A stretch of 64,000 bases of DNA from Phoma sp. XZ068 (Eukaryota; Ascomycota; Dothideomycetes; Pleosporales; Didymellaceae), in NCBI GenBank assembly GCA_004835665.1, contig RBKR01000017.1:62001-126000 (forward strand), given 5' to 3'. Shown here one piece after another: positions 10,881-21,320 of the stretch; position 1 is the first letter of the stretch; each line of letters begins with the position of its first letter. Below the pieces are notes generated by a model. The model saw nothing but the letters and a program-made list of their open reading frames with translations, was not told the DNA's origin and made no database searches. Made by a program: the position numbers and the translations under genes.

Positions 10881-11849
10881 TTATGTCTTTAGAACGATCT
10901 TTCCTCGCGTATGGCCACTCTCAAGTCTTGCAAACGCTTCCCTCCATTCTTCGAGCTTATACACTCGGGCCACCTGACATCTACATTTTCCCTGCTCAAT
11001 CAGGTCCGTTATTTTGCCCAGCTGGTCGCAGTCTGCTTCAACGATGAACCAAACACCCTTGACGCCCTCAGCAACACCAGTTCCAGGCCGCCTCGAATCG
11101 GGTGGCTCGGCAACGCTTATAACAGTCCCACCGTCCTTTACCAACTTCCAAGCTTCCGTAAGTGTTGGACCGCCAATACAATCCAGGACTACGTCGAAGC
11201 GGCGCTTCTCATCATTTTCGCCCAACCAGTCCACTAGGTCGGTCCTGGTGTAATCCAGGACTGTATCTGCTCCAAGACTCGAAACAAAGTCCAAATTGGA
11301 TGGGCCGCAGGTGCCGATAACTTCTATTCCAGCTTGATGCGCAAGCTGAACCGCCCAAATTCCCACACCGCCGGACGCTGCCGTGACCAATACTCTTTTC
11401 CCCACATTGCTCGATGTTCCTGGGGGATTCATTCTCCCGTGAACGAACAGGCCTTGCCATGCAGTAAGGGCGCTCAACGGCACACTTGCAGCTTCCTCCC
11501 AGCTCAGATTCTTCGGCTTGAGCCTGATTTCTTGTTCGTTCGCCACAGTAATCTCCCTAACATTCCCCTTCTTGCTGAATGGGAAAGTAAATCCGTATAC
11601 ATCCGAGCCGGGCTGGAAGGCCTTCTCCCCAAGTGTAGCCGGAACAGCGATGACAACGCCTGCGAAATCATAGCCTGGAACCGGAATGTCTGGTTCGAGT
11701 GGTTCAGGCCAAGTGAGTTCGCCTCGTGTCAATGCTGCAGCTTTGGTTTGGATGATGTAGCAGTTTGGCGAGTCCGCGATTGTAGGTTTTGGATGTGAAG
11801 GGTCGAGGGCAAGAGTAAGGTCAGGCTTAGTGCGGATGAGCGCGCGCAT
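10881..11849 (-). CDS. Medium-chain dehydrogenase/reductase, zinc-independent quinone-oxidoreductase type
   Basis: 322 aa from the ATG at 11849; an upstream in-frame TTG at 11885 is not a credible start. It probably reduces an activated double bond or quinone with NAD(P)H. The N-terminal GroES-like domain (~1-125) has the VPGYDFAGVV motif and lacks the Cys/His ligands of zinc alcohol dehydrogenases. The Rossmann part holds ASGGVG (158-163), and the protein ends with the family motif HTRGKIVLKT. It is a single exon. The stop lies about 10 bp from the AT-rich transposon block, so its 3' UTR must run into that block. The natural substrate cannot be told. Confidence 0.88.
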   Translation of the reverse strand: MRALIRTKPDLTLALDPSHPKPTIADSPNCYIIQTKAAALTRGELTWPEPLEPDIPVPGYDFAGVVIAVPATLGEKAFQPGSDVYGFTFPFSKKGNVREITVANEQEIRLKPKNLSWEEAASVPLSALTAWQGLFVHGRMNPPGTSSNVGKRVLVTAASGGVGIWAVQLAHQAGIEVIGTCGPSNLDFVSSLGADTVLDYTRTDLVDWLGENDEKRRFDVVLDCIGGPTLTEAWKLVKDGGTVISVAEPPDSRRPGTGVAEGVKGVWFIVEADCDQLGKITDLIEQGKCRCQVARVYKLEEWREAFARLESGHTRGKIVLKT

Positions 11850-14493
11850 GGTGCTCGAAGGCTGAAAGGTTTCCGACGACTTCAACTATTATTTAACGTC
11901 GGTAAAGCAGTAAGCGCAGAGTTGTTATTCTTCTCAAGACTGGAGCTGATGGGAAGAAGAATCCCCTTTATGTGACGCCGAATCAGCCTAAACATTGGTC
12001 AAGCAAGTGTCTTGCAAACATCGAGCCTCTTGACATACAGCTCGTTTCCCTCTTGCAGGATGACGTGGCATGTCATGCTCGCAGTAGATAGAGCAATGCA
12101 CTTGGCCACAATCTTGCCGCTCTGGTGACTCATCGGTCGGTAAGTCGGACAGTCTCTACGCCTTGATGTGCTCTAAAGCGGCATTGTTGGTCAGTAAGCG
12201 ACGGGTACTTCGATAATCCAGCTGAATTTGTTTTTCAAACCTTTGTGCGTCTCACAAGTGGTCAGGCTGTCAATATGGATTGTCAACGTATGTCAGCTCG
12301 TGGAGGCTCTTGCTGACACATGGTTTTGTAATCCATTTTTAACGCCAGCCACCGCTTATAATTGCCATAAAGAAAATCCGCTTCGGGTGGACATACCTCG
12401 CAGGTTCTTGCATTGGTTTTGGTCTCTTAGTCAAACGACAGCAAAGAAAACATTGACGTCATACCGCAGGTTGAGACGCTTATCCTTTTTGCTGCCCCAG
12501 CAATGACCGTGACTTGCAGGTATGCTTTCAAATCACTGCTGGGATCTCCGCGAGTGGTATCCATAGACACTTCGCTGCAGCGTACCATGCGCTAGAGTGT
12601 TCCTGTTTGATTTGTTCCTTGAACAGCTAGGATAATTCTTGGCTTCATGAGAGCCTGCCCCATGCTACAATAATGTTGACATGTTGCCGCCAACATGCGA
12701 TGAGGTGCGCAGCTTTGGTTGGGGTTGATGCCTCCGTTGCCTAGACGCTTCAGCTGCCATTAATGCTGAGGGAAAGAAGTGTGCGTTGGTGTTCTTACCT
12801 TTCCTAATTAGCGGAAGGCTCGCTCGACGAAAGCTTGATCTTTTCATACTGTTCAATCGCGCATCACGATATAGCATCACTCCCTGTGGGGATCAAGGGA
12901 CCTCGAATATACAAGCAGCAACAAAGGACGCGAGATGAGCCTAGCAACGCGCTTTTGGAGCTTAAGTCATCGTGCAAAGAACCCTCCAAGAACGACACGC
13001 AATACAACATCGCGAAGCCGGTCCCCGCCCAGTTTGTCTGAACTTATGAAGCAGGGAGGAGAAGTGATAACGAATCAATTAAATAGGCTACTTTACACAG
13101 GCTTGATGCTTACGCTAGGTTTCTGGGGCAACATGACCGAATACCTGCTCGCCAGACATGATGGTTAAACCAGTTGGTGACAAATGGGTTAGCAAGAGAT
13201 GGGTCAGCAAGAAATAGGCCGGGAAGAAATGGGCTGGCAACCTCGGTCGTTTTAAGGCTGAGCGTAAGCCTCCTCCAGCGCACGTGTCAGAGAGATCTAT
13301 GCAGCGAAATAATGGTTACCGGCCTGTAGTTGACCTGATGAGACAGTGAACTACAGACAAGAAACGCATCGTATTCCCTACTGATAACAGACCTTCGAAA
13401 CCGATCCCAGACGAGTTCCAGCTTGTGGACGGTGGCACCTCTACCTTGCCAACTGGACGCCATTTCATCTCAGTTGTCCCATTTTCACCTACCCCAGCAC
13501 TTGACCGGGCATTGGGTCCAGGAGCTTTGATAAGAAATCAATGATCATAAGGCTCTATAATCTTTTTTCCAAACTGAGTACCAAAGGGGCTCAAAAATGA
13601 AGGGCTAAAGACGTATATTGTAATTAAGGTGATGTTGCAGGTAGAAGACTCGCAAAACAGGGGAGACATTGAGGGTTTGCGTGGTAGAGCTGGCTGTTGC
13701 TGCCTAGCCATGCATACCTTGGTGCCACGCAAACACTAATGTAAGAACCTATGCTGAAACCATGAACTTATATGTCTGAGAGCACGCACTCTGCCATTGT
13801 AATGTGTTTGCTTAGAACATAGCTGGAATCATATTCGCAAGAAGCTCATCTTTGTTACCAAAGTAGATATTGTACGTTTGCCCTAATTTGAGTACCATTT
13901 GGCTCTTCTTTAGACATGCGTAACTCACACACCTATTTGCCGTCGCAGGCTGTTGGCTCCTTTGCGTGGTGACTGGATATTGCTAAAGATGTCGAATGGA
14001 CAGCAACGATTGGAGTGAAAATTGGACTGAGCTATAGGCTTTCCGCGCATGCATAGCTGCTCAAGCTCATGAGTAGCTGGTCTGCGTGCCATCGCGAGTT
14101 GCTCGAGCGAGGCTTCAGAAGCGTACGGGGAGGTATCGCGCGGGCGTTGAAGAGCTATGTTAACTGTCGGCGTTACTGTTGTTGATGATATTGTGTGCAA
14201 CGTCGAAATCGCTGTCGACCGTGGAAACTGGACCAAGACGGCTTGAAGTCAGCGTCGCGAGTTCTGAAGACGTAGCTGAAGACAGCGTTCCAGTGCCGCA
14301 CAGTTGCCTCATAATTACACTCAGCAAGCTGGCTATGTGCCTTTACGCGCAATTTTAGGTGGTTTTGCTTGATAGCGGTTTGTGAAACGCAGGAGAACCT
14401 CATCTTGAAAGGGAAGATTTCAGCGCCAGATAGGTGTTCATGGCACCATAGTGAATTTTCAGGGAGTCGAATCCACTGGAACCATTGATTTGA
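11850..14493. other. Intergenic 2.6 kb without a supported gene
   Basis: Short overlapping open frames exist on both strands but none shows a domain, signal peptide or a splice pattern joining them. The only structure found is the 15-bp tandem repeat at 13182-13241. Confidence 0.5.
13182..13241 (+). repeat. Four tandem copies of a degenerate 15-bp unit
   Basis: Units at 13182, 13197, 13212 and 13227 follow the pattern AAATGGGYYRGCAAG with a few changes each. Probably a minisatellite. Confidence 0.75.
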
Positions 14494-16086
14494 TCACTTG
14501 CTATCTATCGGCCTGTAGATGAAGTTTTCAAATGATGCAGACTTGCCATGGCCATTCAAGTCTGAACATGCCAGACCAACAAACGCTCCAGTGAAGCTCC
14601 CGTTCGCTCCGCGTGGCCCACATTCATCGGAGAGCGTGGACGCGTCCCACACGGGGCCAACTTCTCTCAGGGACTCATCAGACTCGAGCGCGTAAAAGAA
14701 CTGCAGCTCAGCCTCACGAATGCTCATAGCCAGCTTGACCTTTCCGGACTCTGGCAGTGTAACCGGGCTTTGCATGGGGAATCTCAGGCAGCCCTCCGGC
14801 CAAGACGCCTCCGAACTCATGATCGAAAGGCAGCGTCCACCGTTGGCTTCCGCCGTGACGGTCAGGTAGAAGAAGTTATAGCTATTGTAGTACGCCGTGA
14901 GACCTGCGAACTCTCGCTGATTAGTGGGGCTGAAGTCTATGACTGTCTCAGCATCGTAAGAGAAGTCCGTTTGCCGACGCGCGACTAGGGCTTGTTCAAA
15001 CGATGATCCAATCGCTTCACGGCCGTGAAGAACAAGGCATTGATTTGTTGAGAATATGCGTTCGGGTTCTGGCGTTCTCAACCATTGAAAGTCCCGGGGA
15101 AGTTGTTGGTCAAATGTGTAGTGAATCTCGCTCTGGCCTGCGCTCTCGTCTTTGACTCCGGGGACATCAACTGAAAGGGATGGAATGGGCCCGTTCTTAA
15201 CATACAACCATCCATCTTCTTTCCAAAAGGCCTCCTGAATAGCTGTTTCTCGCCCCAGGATGCTTCTTCGAATCGTTGTTCTGGGACGGCTCATGAGATG
15301 AACAAGATATGTCCTACCGTCGATGGTATCTACAAGGTCGCCGTGTCCAGCACGTTGAATCTCACCGCCGGGATCCAGTCTGGCGCTCAGGATATGCTTG
15401 TCAGGGTGTACCTCATACGGACCCCAGATGTTCCGCGAACGAGCCAGCGTACACGCGTGATCGTAACCAGTACCTCCCTCAGCAGTCAAGAGGTAGTACC
15501 AGCCGTGACGTTTGTATAGGTGTGGACCTTCCGTAATGCCAGAGTCTGTGCCCTCGAAGATCTTCTGTTGTGGTCCAACCAGCTTTCCCGCAATAGGATC
15601 GAATTGCTGCAGTATAATACCACAAAAGTGAGGTGGATAGCGATGATCCCGCAGTTGATTGACAAACCATTTCCGACCATCGTCATCATGAAAGAGCGAG
15701 GGGTCGATACCGGACGCATTCGCATAGATTGGGTCTGACCATGGGCCTTCGATGGAAGTCGAAGTGACAACATAATTATGCAAGTCCCAGAATGTCCCCT
15801 CTTTTCGCTTGACATCAGTGTACACAAGCCAGAATTTGTGTCCATCGTGCGAGAGACAGGGTGCCCACACACCACCACTGTCAGGATTGCCTCTCATGTC
15901 TAACTGACTTTTTCGAGTCAAGGGTCTTGTGACAAGTTCCCAATTCGCAAGGTCGCGAGAGTGGTGGATCTGCACTCCAGGAAACCACTCGAAGGTAGAT
16001 GTAGCAATGTAGTAATCTTCCTTTACTCTTATGATAGAGGGATCTGGATTGAATCCCGGCAGAATGGGATTGCGAACGGAAGGCAT
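14494..16086 (-). CDS. GH43 glycoside hydrolase, beta-xylosidase/alpha-L-arabinofuranosidase type
   Basis: 530 aa from the ATG at 16086; the 25 residues before it depend on a GTG and are not counted. It hydrolyses xylo-oligosaccharides or arabinose side chains. The five-bladed propeller carries the GH43 acids: base D15 (in FNPDPSII), pKa-modulating D128 (in SGIDPSLF) and acid E186 (in GITEGPHL). The C-terminal ~200 residues form the beta-sandwich typical of two-domain xylosidases such as the bacterial XynB type, whose total length it matches. No signal peptide follows from this start, so it is probably intracellular, acting on imported oligosaccharides. Single exon. Family certain; xylosidase versus arabinofuranosidase is open. 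Confidence 0.93.
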   Translation of the reverse strand: MPSVRNPILPGFNPDPSIIRVKEDYYIATSTFEWFPGVQIHHSRDLANWELVTRPLTRKSQLDMRGNPDSGGVWAPCLSHDGHKFWLVYTDVKRKEGTFWDLHNYVVTSTSIEGPWSDPIYANASGIDPSLFHDDDGRKWFVNQLRDHRYPPHFCGIILQQFDPIAGKLVGPQQKIFEGTDSGITEGPHLYKRHGWYYLLTAEGGTGYDHACTLARSRNIWGPYEVHPDKHILSARLDPGGEIQRAGHGDLVDTIDGRTYLVHLMSRPRTTIRRSILGRETAIQEAFWKEDGWLYVKNGPIPSLSVDVPGVKDESAGQSEIHYTFDQQLPRDFQWLRTPEPERIFSTNQCLVLHGREAIGSSFEQALVARRQTDFSYDAETVIDFSPTNQREFAGLTAYYNSYNFFYLTVTAEANGGRCLSIMSSEASWPEGCLRFPMQSPVTLPESGKVKLAMSIREAELQFFYALESDESLREVGPVWDASTLSDECGPRGANGSFTGAFVGLACSDLNGHGKSASFENFIYRPIDSK

Positions 16087-16691
16087 TGCGCAATTGTAGA
16101 TTAGAGTTAAGGTCAAGCAAAGAGTGGTAGGTTCAGTGTAAGTCTTCAGTTTTTTGGGCACAAGGTTAGACGTCTATTTATCATAGAGGAAGAAGGACCG
16201 GAATCAAGAGTGATGACCAAGATCTACATGCTAGTCGCACTCAGAAATACGCAACAGAATAAATGCGACCCACCACGTCCAATTACGGCATAGGTGCCGG
16301 CAAGCGAAAAGCGATACTCCGCGAAACGACCCACTTGCGGGGTACCATGAACTTATCGTATGTTCCGAAATCCCGATCCTGGCAAAAGACGGACATAGCT
16401 GCCTGTGACATTATTGGCAAACCATCCTTGATAGACAAAGGAAGACATGCAAATCGCGATGCGTGTCTTGCTACCGAAATGCTTCGTTACTCCTGTGACG
16501 ACATCCTTCATGGTCTCAGAATCTGACACGTTTGTGCTCACGCCGATCGCCTCCCCTCCGCTTTGGTCGATTTCTGGTCAATCAGACCTCTTAAGTTGGC
16601 AGACTTTCTCGTTTCTCGATAGCAGAACCACTTACTAAGTGGACGCGGACTTGCGGGCAATGGACACGCGCGTGCCATAAACTACTCCCGC

Positions 16692-16748
<57 letters not shown>

Positions 16749-17414
16749 AAGGTTGGAAGCCATAGCCACGTGAACAGAGAGCAGATTTCGTCTCGACAAC
16801 GTTACCAATTCGCGAGGCGGACGATGAGGGTTCATGCTGGAGCTGATGCTGCTCTCTCCGCGTACAAAGGTACCCAAGCAACGAATTGAATGGTTTACCC
16901 ACAAGTGATCGCTGGCTTGCCGGCCAGCTTTAGCTCCATGCCTCATCGGCACCAAAGGAATCCGATGTTATTGTTAGTCTATGCCCGTAACACATGACTG
17001 CAAGATAACTGGACATGCAGGGCGAAAGTGGATGATGCCAACGTGCTACATGCTAAGACCAAATTATCCCAAAGACTTCACAGAAGGCATACTACTGCAT
17101 TCGTTATATATGTATCTCTGCTAAGGGGTTTGCATCAGCTATAATGCAGATTTCATTATTGAGGCTTTTACTGGGCAAATTCGCGAGCTTTACCAAGCAG
17201 GACACCGTGATGCAGATCGACGTGTGAGCGGCCCGGAAATTCGATTCCTGTATCCGCACAATTAACGCCCAGAGCATGTTTGCAGCCTAGAGCAGTATAT
17301 AAACAGTACCCCTTCTTTTCCACGCGCAGAGATGCGTACAAAACTGGCTAGTTGGGATGAAGTATTCCCTTTTCACCACGCTGACAGTCGAAGAGCGGCT
17401 TGCGTTCACCGCTG
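16087..17414. other. Intergenic 1.3 kb with a CAA microsatellite
   Basis: No supported gene. Apparent frames on the - strand with long Val or Cys runs are translations of the microsatellite at 16691-16747. Confidence 0.55.
16691..16747 (+). repeat. (CAA)19 microsatellite
   Basis: Nineteen perfect CAA units with no interruption. Confidence 0.98.
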
Positions 17415-17982
17415 CTAGAAGAAGTAGTACTTGCTATTGGTCTGCGAGCCATCTGCCTCCACACCAGGCGCAATATCAAGCTCGCGCAACTTGTCCTTGA
17501 TCCGATGAACGACTGCCGCAGAGTAGTCCGGCGAGGAATGAGCAGGTCCATTTCCTTCCGCCGCCAGCTGGCCAGTGAGCTGGTTGGACGTCCTCAAGAA
17601 TGGTAGAGGCAACTTCTTGTAGCCTCCACATGCCTTGGAGCAAGCTTGGTACAGCCTCTGGAAATCTGCTTCGTTGTAGCCACCTCTGGTTATAAGAGCG
17701 CAGGGCGGATCCGCAAAGTCGTTCGAGCCAAGCTGAGTGTGGAGGGACGACGAGGGTGGGGGTGATTTGGAGATGATGAGCGGAACTTCTCGTAGCGCTG
17801 CTTCAATATCGTAGCCAGCGTAGACAGCTGAATGCGCTTGGTCAGAGAAGGCTTGGAACGGTGCTTTTGCCTGTGTGGAGGATATGAGGGATATACATAC
17901 CATCATATTCTGGAACCATGCTCGCGCTTACTAAGGCAGCCACCGGCTTCATAGCACCACAGAGGATGACAGGAATAGCCAT
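17415..17982 (-). CDS. Small conserved fungal protein with Rossmann-like start
   Basis: 164 aa from two exons, 17982-17901 and 17827-17415. The start MAIPVILCG is followed by a short helix and PEYD, a pattern I associate with a family of ~150-165 aa fungal proteins of unknown function. The second exon has a Ser/Pro loop, PCALITRGGYNEADFQRLY and a C-terminal helix VVHRIKDKLRELDI. The intron (17828-17900, 73 bp) has donor GTATGT, branch CTGAC and acceptor CAG; it restores PEYDAVYAGYD. A shorter 30-bp alternative was set aside as too small. It could be a degenerate nucleotide-binding protein, but the glycine motif is incomplete, so no reaction is proposed. The C-terminus YYFF is unusual. Confidence 0.72.
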
Positions 17983-18483
17983 TGGCAAGTTGGCGTTCTT
18001 GGTGCAATAAGTGGAGTGGATGAAGGGCAGCTTCCGACGGATGGGCGAGAATTTCTTAGCGTAAACGCCGTTCCTTATGCGAGAACGAAGCTTTTAGGAG
18101 ACCAGGTGCAAAATCTGGAAGGAAACTCGGCTACGGGGTCAACTAATGCCGACAAGCAAACTTGATGTGTAAGCCATCTTGGATTAGAACCAAGATCTTG
18201 AGCTGTGCCTGGAAGACCAGTCCTGCTCAGTTGCAGTGCTAGTCGCGGATCAACACGTATTGCATTAATCCATCAAGTCGATCATGTCTTGCCTTTACAT
18301 GTGACAATCATTGAGACAAGGTAGATACATGTGGTCGTGGTCAACCCTGGTTGCGCGTAGGTAAGCACGATGCGCGCCATTTAACGGAGTGTCTTGAACT
18401 AGCTTATTTCCTTCTCGAGCCAGGTAGCGAAGTCCTTCAGCTCTGGATTGACTTGCCCTAGGGCAGCAATGTCAGCCTCCGAT
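17983..18483. other. Intergenic, promoter side of the small conserved protein
   Basis: About 500 bp with no open frame of note; presumably the promoter of the gene starting at 17982 and the 3' flank of the next gene. Confidence 0.5.
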
Positions 18484-19669
18484 CTACTCGAGTTCCGCTT
18501 GAAGCTGATCTTCATCACTTTCAATATCACCTTCGTCAACGTACAGATCGCTGCTGCTGCACTGGATGCCTTCCTCCCTCCTAGTCTCCAGCCTGCCGGT
18601 CTCTAGCAGTTGATCTAAGCAAACCAATAAGGATCGATCCGCTTCCTCTGAGATCTTAGAAAACCGTTCCACAGCCGATACTCGCAATTTTTGCTCCCTT
18701 TGATCCAAATTTTCCCTTTGCCTCTGCATTGCTAGAAGTTCATGATTTACTTCATGTTGCATAGCTTCCACGTCGTGTTTCGTCGTCATGATGATTCCTT
18801 CTAGACAGGTATACACGTCCTGGAGCTTAGACTTGCTGGTTTCATCGCGCAGTATCTCCATAAGTACGAGCGCGGCATGGATCTGTTCTAGAAGCACACA
18901 GTGTTCTAGGTGTAGCCTATGAACCGCGGAGTGCCGGAGAAGCGCTAAGCGTGGCCGAATTTTCTTGAATGTCATGCGCCCCCCCTTATCTATACAGGCT
19001 TCAGGTAGAGTACCTATTTGATCGTCCATGATGTGAAGCCACTTTGTCAACTCCAATGCAGCCGCACAGGTCCAGGCGCGACGTTCAAGTACAGCGGGAA
19101 ACCACGCGCGCGTGAAGTTATAACATGACTTCTCAAGGATTTGTTGCATCGCTCCCAAAATCTGGTGCTGAGCATCATAAGAGAATCTAAGAGGGTTCGT
19201 GTCCAGGTGAATGGTAATACTTTTTTGACCACCTTTCTCATCTGCGCATGTGAGCCACAGACTCTTGTCTCACATTTGTGATCAACTACTTACCACATGT
19301 CATGTGTGCAGGATCAGGGTTTTGAGCAGATTCTTTGACCGTTGTAGGCGCTTCAGATGCTCTGTTATCCTCTATTGAAGTTTTGCCGAGCTTTTGTGCT
19401 CGAGAGGATTTCTCCCATAACTCCGGAAAGTCAATCTTCGCCGCCTCCTCTATCTCAAAAACGCGGTCGCTGAGCAGGGATTTGAGAATGGGTATTGTGC
19501 TGTGCTCGAGGTTTTGTTCATCCAAGGGCTCAGGCGTTGGCGCTGCTCGAACGATCCGAAGTATAGCTTTCTTCGATCGCACGCGAGCATTTTTCCCGCT
19601 AAACAACTTTCGATATGCCAGATACACGCGTTGTCGCTCCACTTTGACCGGTTTCGGTTTCGGTTTCAT
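18484..19669 (-). CDS. Hypothetical coiled-coil protein
   Basis: 377 aa from two exons, 19669-19294 and 19241-18484. The 52-bp intron (donor GTAAGT, acceptor GCAG) joins AHMTC to DEKGGQKSITIHLDTN. The N-terminus is strongly basic (MKPKPKPVKVERQR), the middle is rich in Trp, Cys and Leu, and about residues 265-330 form a heptad-like charged helix (ELLAMQRQRENLDQREQKLR). The end is acidic (EGDIESDEDQLQAELE). No known domain, signal peptide or membrane segment was recognised. The basic head and acidic tail suggest a nuclear or scaffold protein, but this is a guess. Intact frame across both exons supports a real gene. Confidence 0.7.
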
Positions 19670-21320
19670 TGATATCAGTGGCGGTAACAGTAGCTACTGA
19701 TTTCGAATTGTGAGAGTATGTCATAAGCGTGCGTGCCCACGGCGACTACACGTGAACGCGCTTGCGGCGCGGGCCGGAGGACTCTAACCCAAGTGGGTCT
19801 CGAACACAGAGCAGGATCCACAGCAATTCGCCGCGTCGTGGCTGCAACTCGCAGCTGCATCAGCAGCATTGCATTGATCCTAACATTCAGATAGAAGTTT
19901 GTGTGCGACCGTGATTGAGTGCAATGATCCGAACCTGCCTGAGTGAGGCGTACAACATTCAACCGTTATTATTGGCCAAAACACGTTGCACCACCACGTA
20001 AATCTCGTGCGCGAAGAGCAGTGCGCAGGGCTAGCCGCTCGAAGAACCGACAGAACAACTCGAGTCTTCCGCCGAGACGCGAGCGTTGTTGCAGGAATTG
20101 ATAGGACCTCGCGGCGATGCAGACACCAAACTCGATTCACATCGCGTGCGCAACCACTCTCCTACTTTTCGTCTCGGAGAACGCCTCGGCTGCGAGCCTA
20201 TGTTGATCTACTATCTGAGAAGTTGAATTCCGGGCACTTCAGAAGCTCTGTTTAGCCTATGTTCACAACCGCAACGATGATGACGACTCAACTACCAAAA
20301 GCCAGGGCCAAGAGAGGAGCCTCAAGGAGCACGTATTAAAACGCCACACCGTTCAGCCAAGAGGTGGCCGAGCACTCATTTCCTCCGCCATTGAGACAAT
20401 CTACCCAAGCTCACCGCGACAGCGAACAGGACCCGAAAACCCTATTACCGCACCGCAGTAGCTTTGATAGTAGCAAGAACTTGAGGTAAATAGACCGTCG
20501 ATTCCGCTAACGATTGGCCGCCCCCTGCGCTTCACAATCACGATGCCGACCAGAGCATGCATCAGCACGCTGCTGATCTTCTCAACGACGATGTTGAACC
20601 AGAGCCTCTCCGCCCCACCCTTGCGCCCGCGCAGCCGCCACATCGACGCTTACGATTGCCACCACCGCCAGGTAATGACATCGAGACCATGAGACATGAC
20701 GCATTGGGCAATACTAGCATATCTAGGCAGAACTTGGGCTGGCGGACACCTTTAGAAGCAGCCCCCGTTCGAGAACAGGTACCCTTCACGAGACTGTTAA
20801 GCGTGAAATTATCTGTGTAATTCTATGTCTGGAGCTATCAAACTCAAGGAAGCAGATGCCCTTCTATGCACGGTAAATTTGAAAACTCTTGAACAGAAAC
20901 AGTAACTACTCGCTCACATTAACCACGACACAGTTGACGCAATTTGCGAGATTGTCTGTTACGAGTTCCACTCAGAATATAGTTAGTGCTTACCGATAGG
21001 TCCCCGATAATGGATGGATCTTTACCTGCCAAATTTACCTCAGATTCCGCTGTGCCAGTCGATTCTCGAACGCCATGATGAAGGATAGGTGCTAAAAATA
21101 TTGGGAATGGTACTACAGCATACAAACTAAATACATGATTCAAAAGTTAGCGATAACCGTTAATCTACGCTATAATAGTTAGCTATAATGGATACGATGG
21201 ACTCAAGGTCTATATACGAGCTTGAAATAAATTTAGGCCTTAATGTACTGAACCTAATATCTACAGTCTACCTAGGCAAAAATATTCTAAGACATCAAAA
21301 AGCATCAGAGAGTACTGCAT
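19670..21320. other. Intergenic 1.65 kb without a supported gene
   Basis: GC-rich up to about 20,830 with several short overlapping frames on both strands, none with domain or splice support. 21,140-21,300 is noticeably more AT-rich. Confidence 0.5.

Noticed and set aside
11850..11885. 12-residue N-terminal extension of the reductase
   Set aside because: It starts at TTG; the next in-frame ATG gives the normal family start.
16087..16161. 25-residue extension of GH43 with a hydrophobic stretch that could pass as a signal peptide
   Set aside because: It starts at GTG, and family numbering fits the ATG at 16086.
16591..16955. Open frames on the - strand with long Val or Cys runs
   Set aside because: They are translations of the CAA microsatellite and have no other coding support.
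17871..17900. 30-bp intron in the small conserved protein
   Set aside because: Too short for fungal introns; the 73-bp form uses a CTGAC branch site and restores the expected PEYD-AVYAGYD join.
20557..20820. 87-aa Pro-rich + strand frame
   Set aside because: No supporting features and overlaps an equally long antisense frame; chance in GC-rich DNA.
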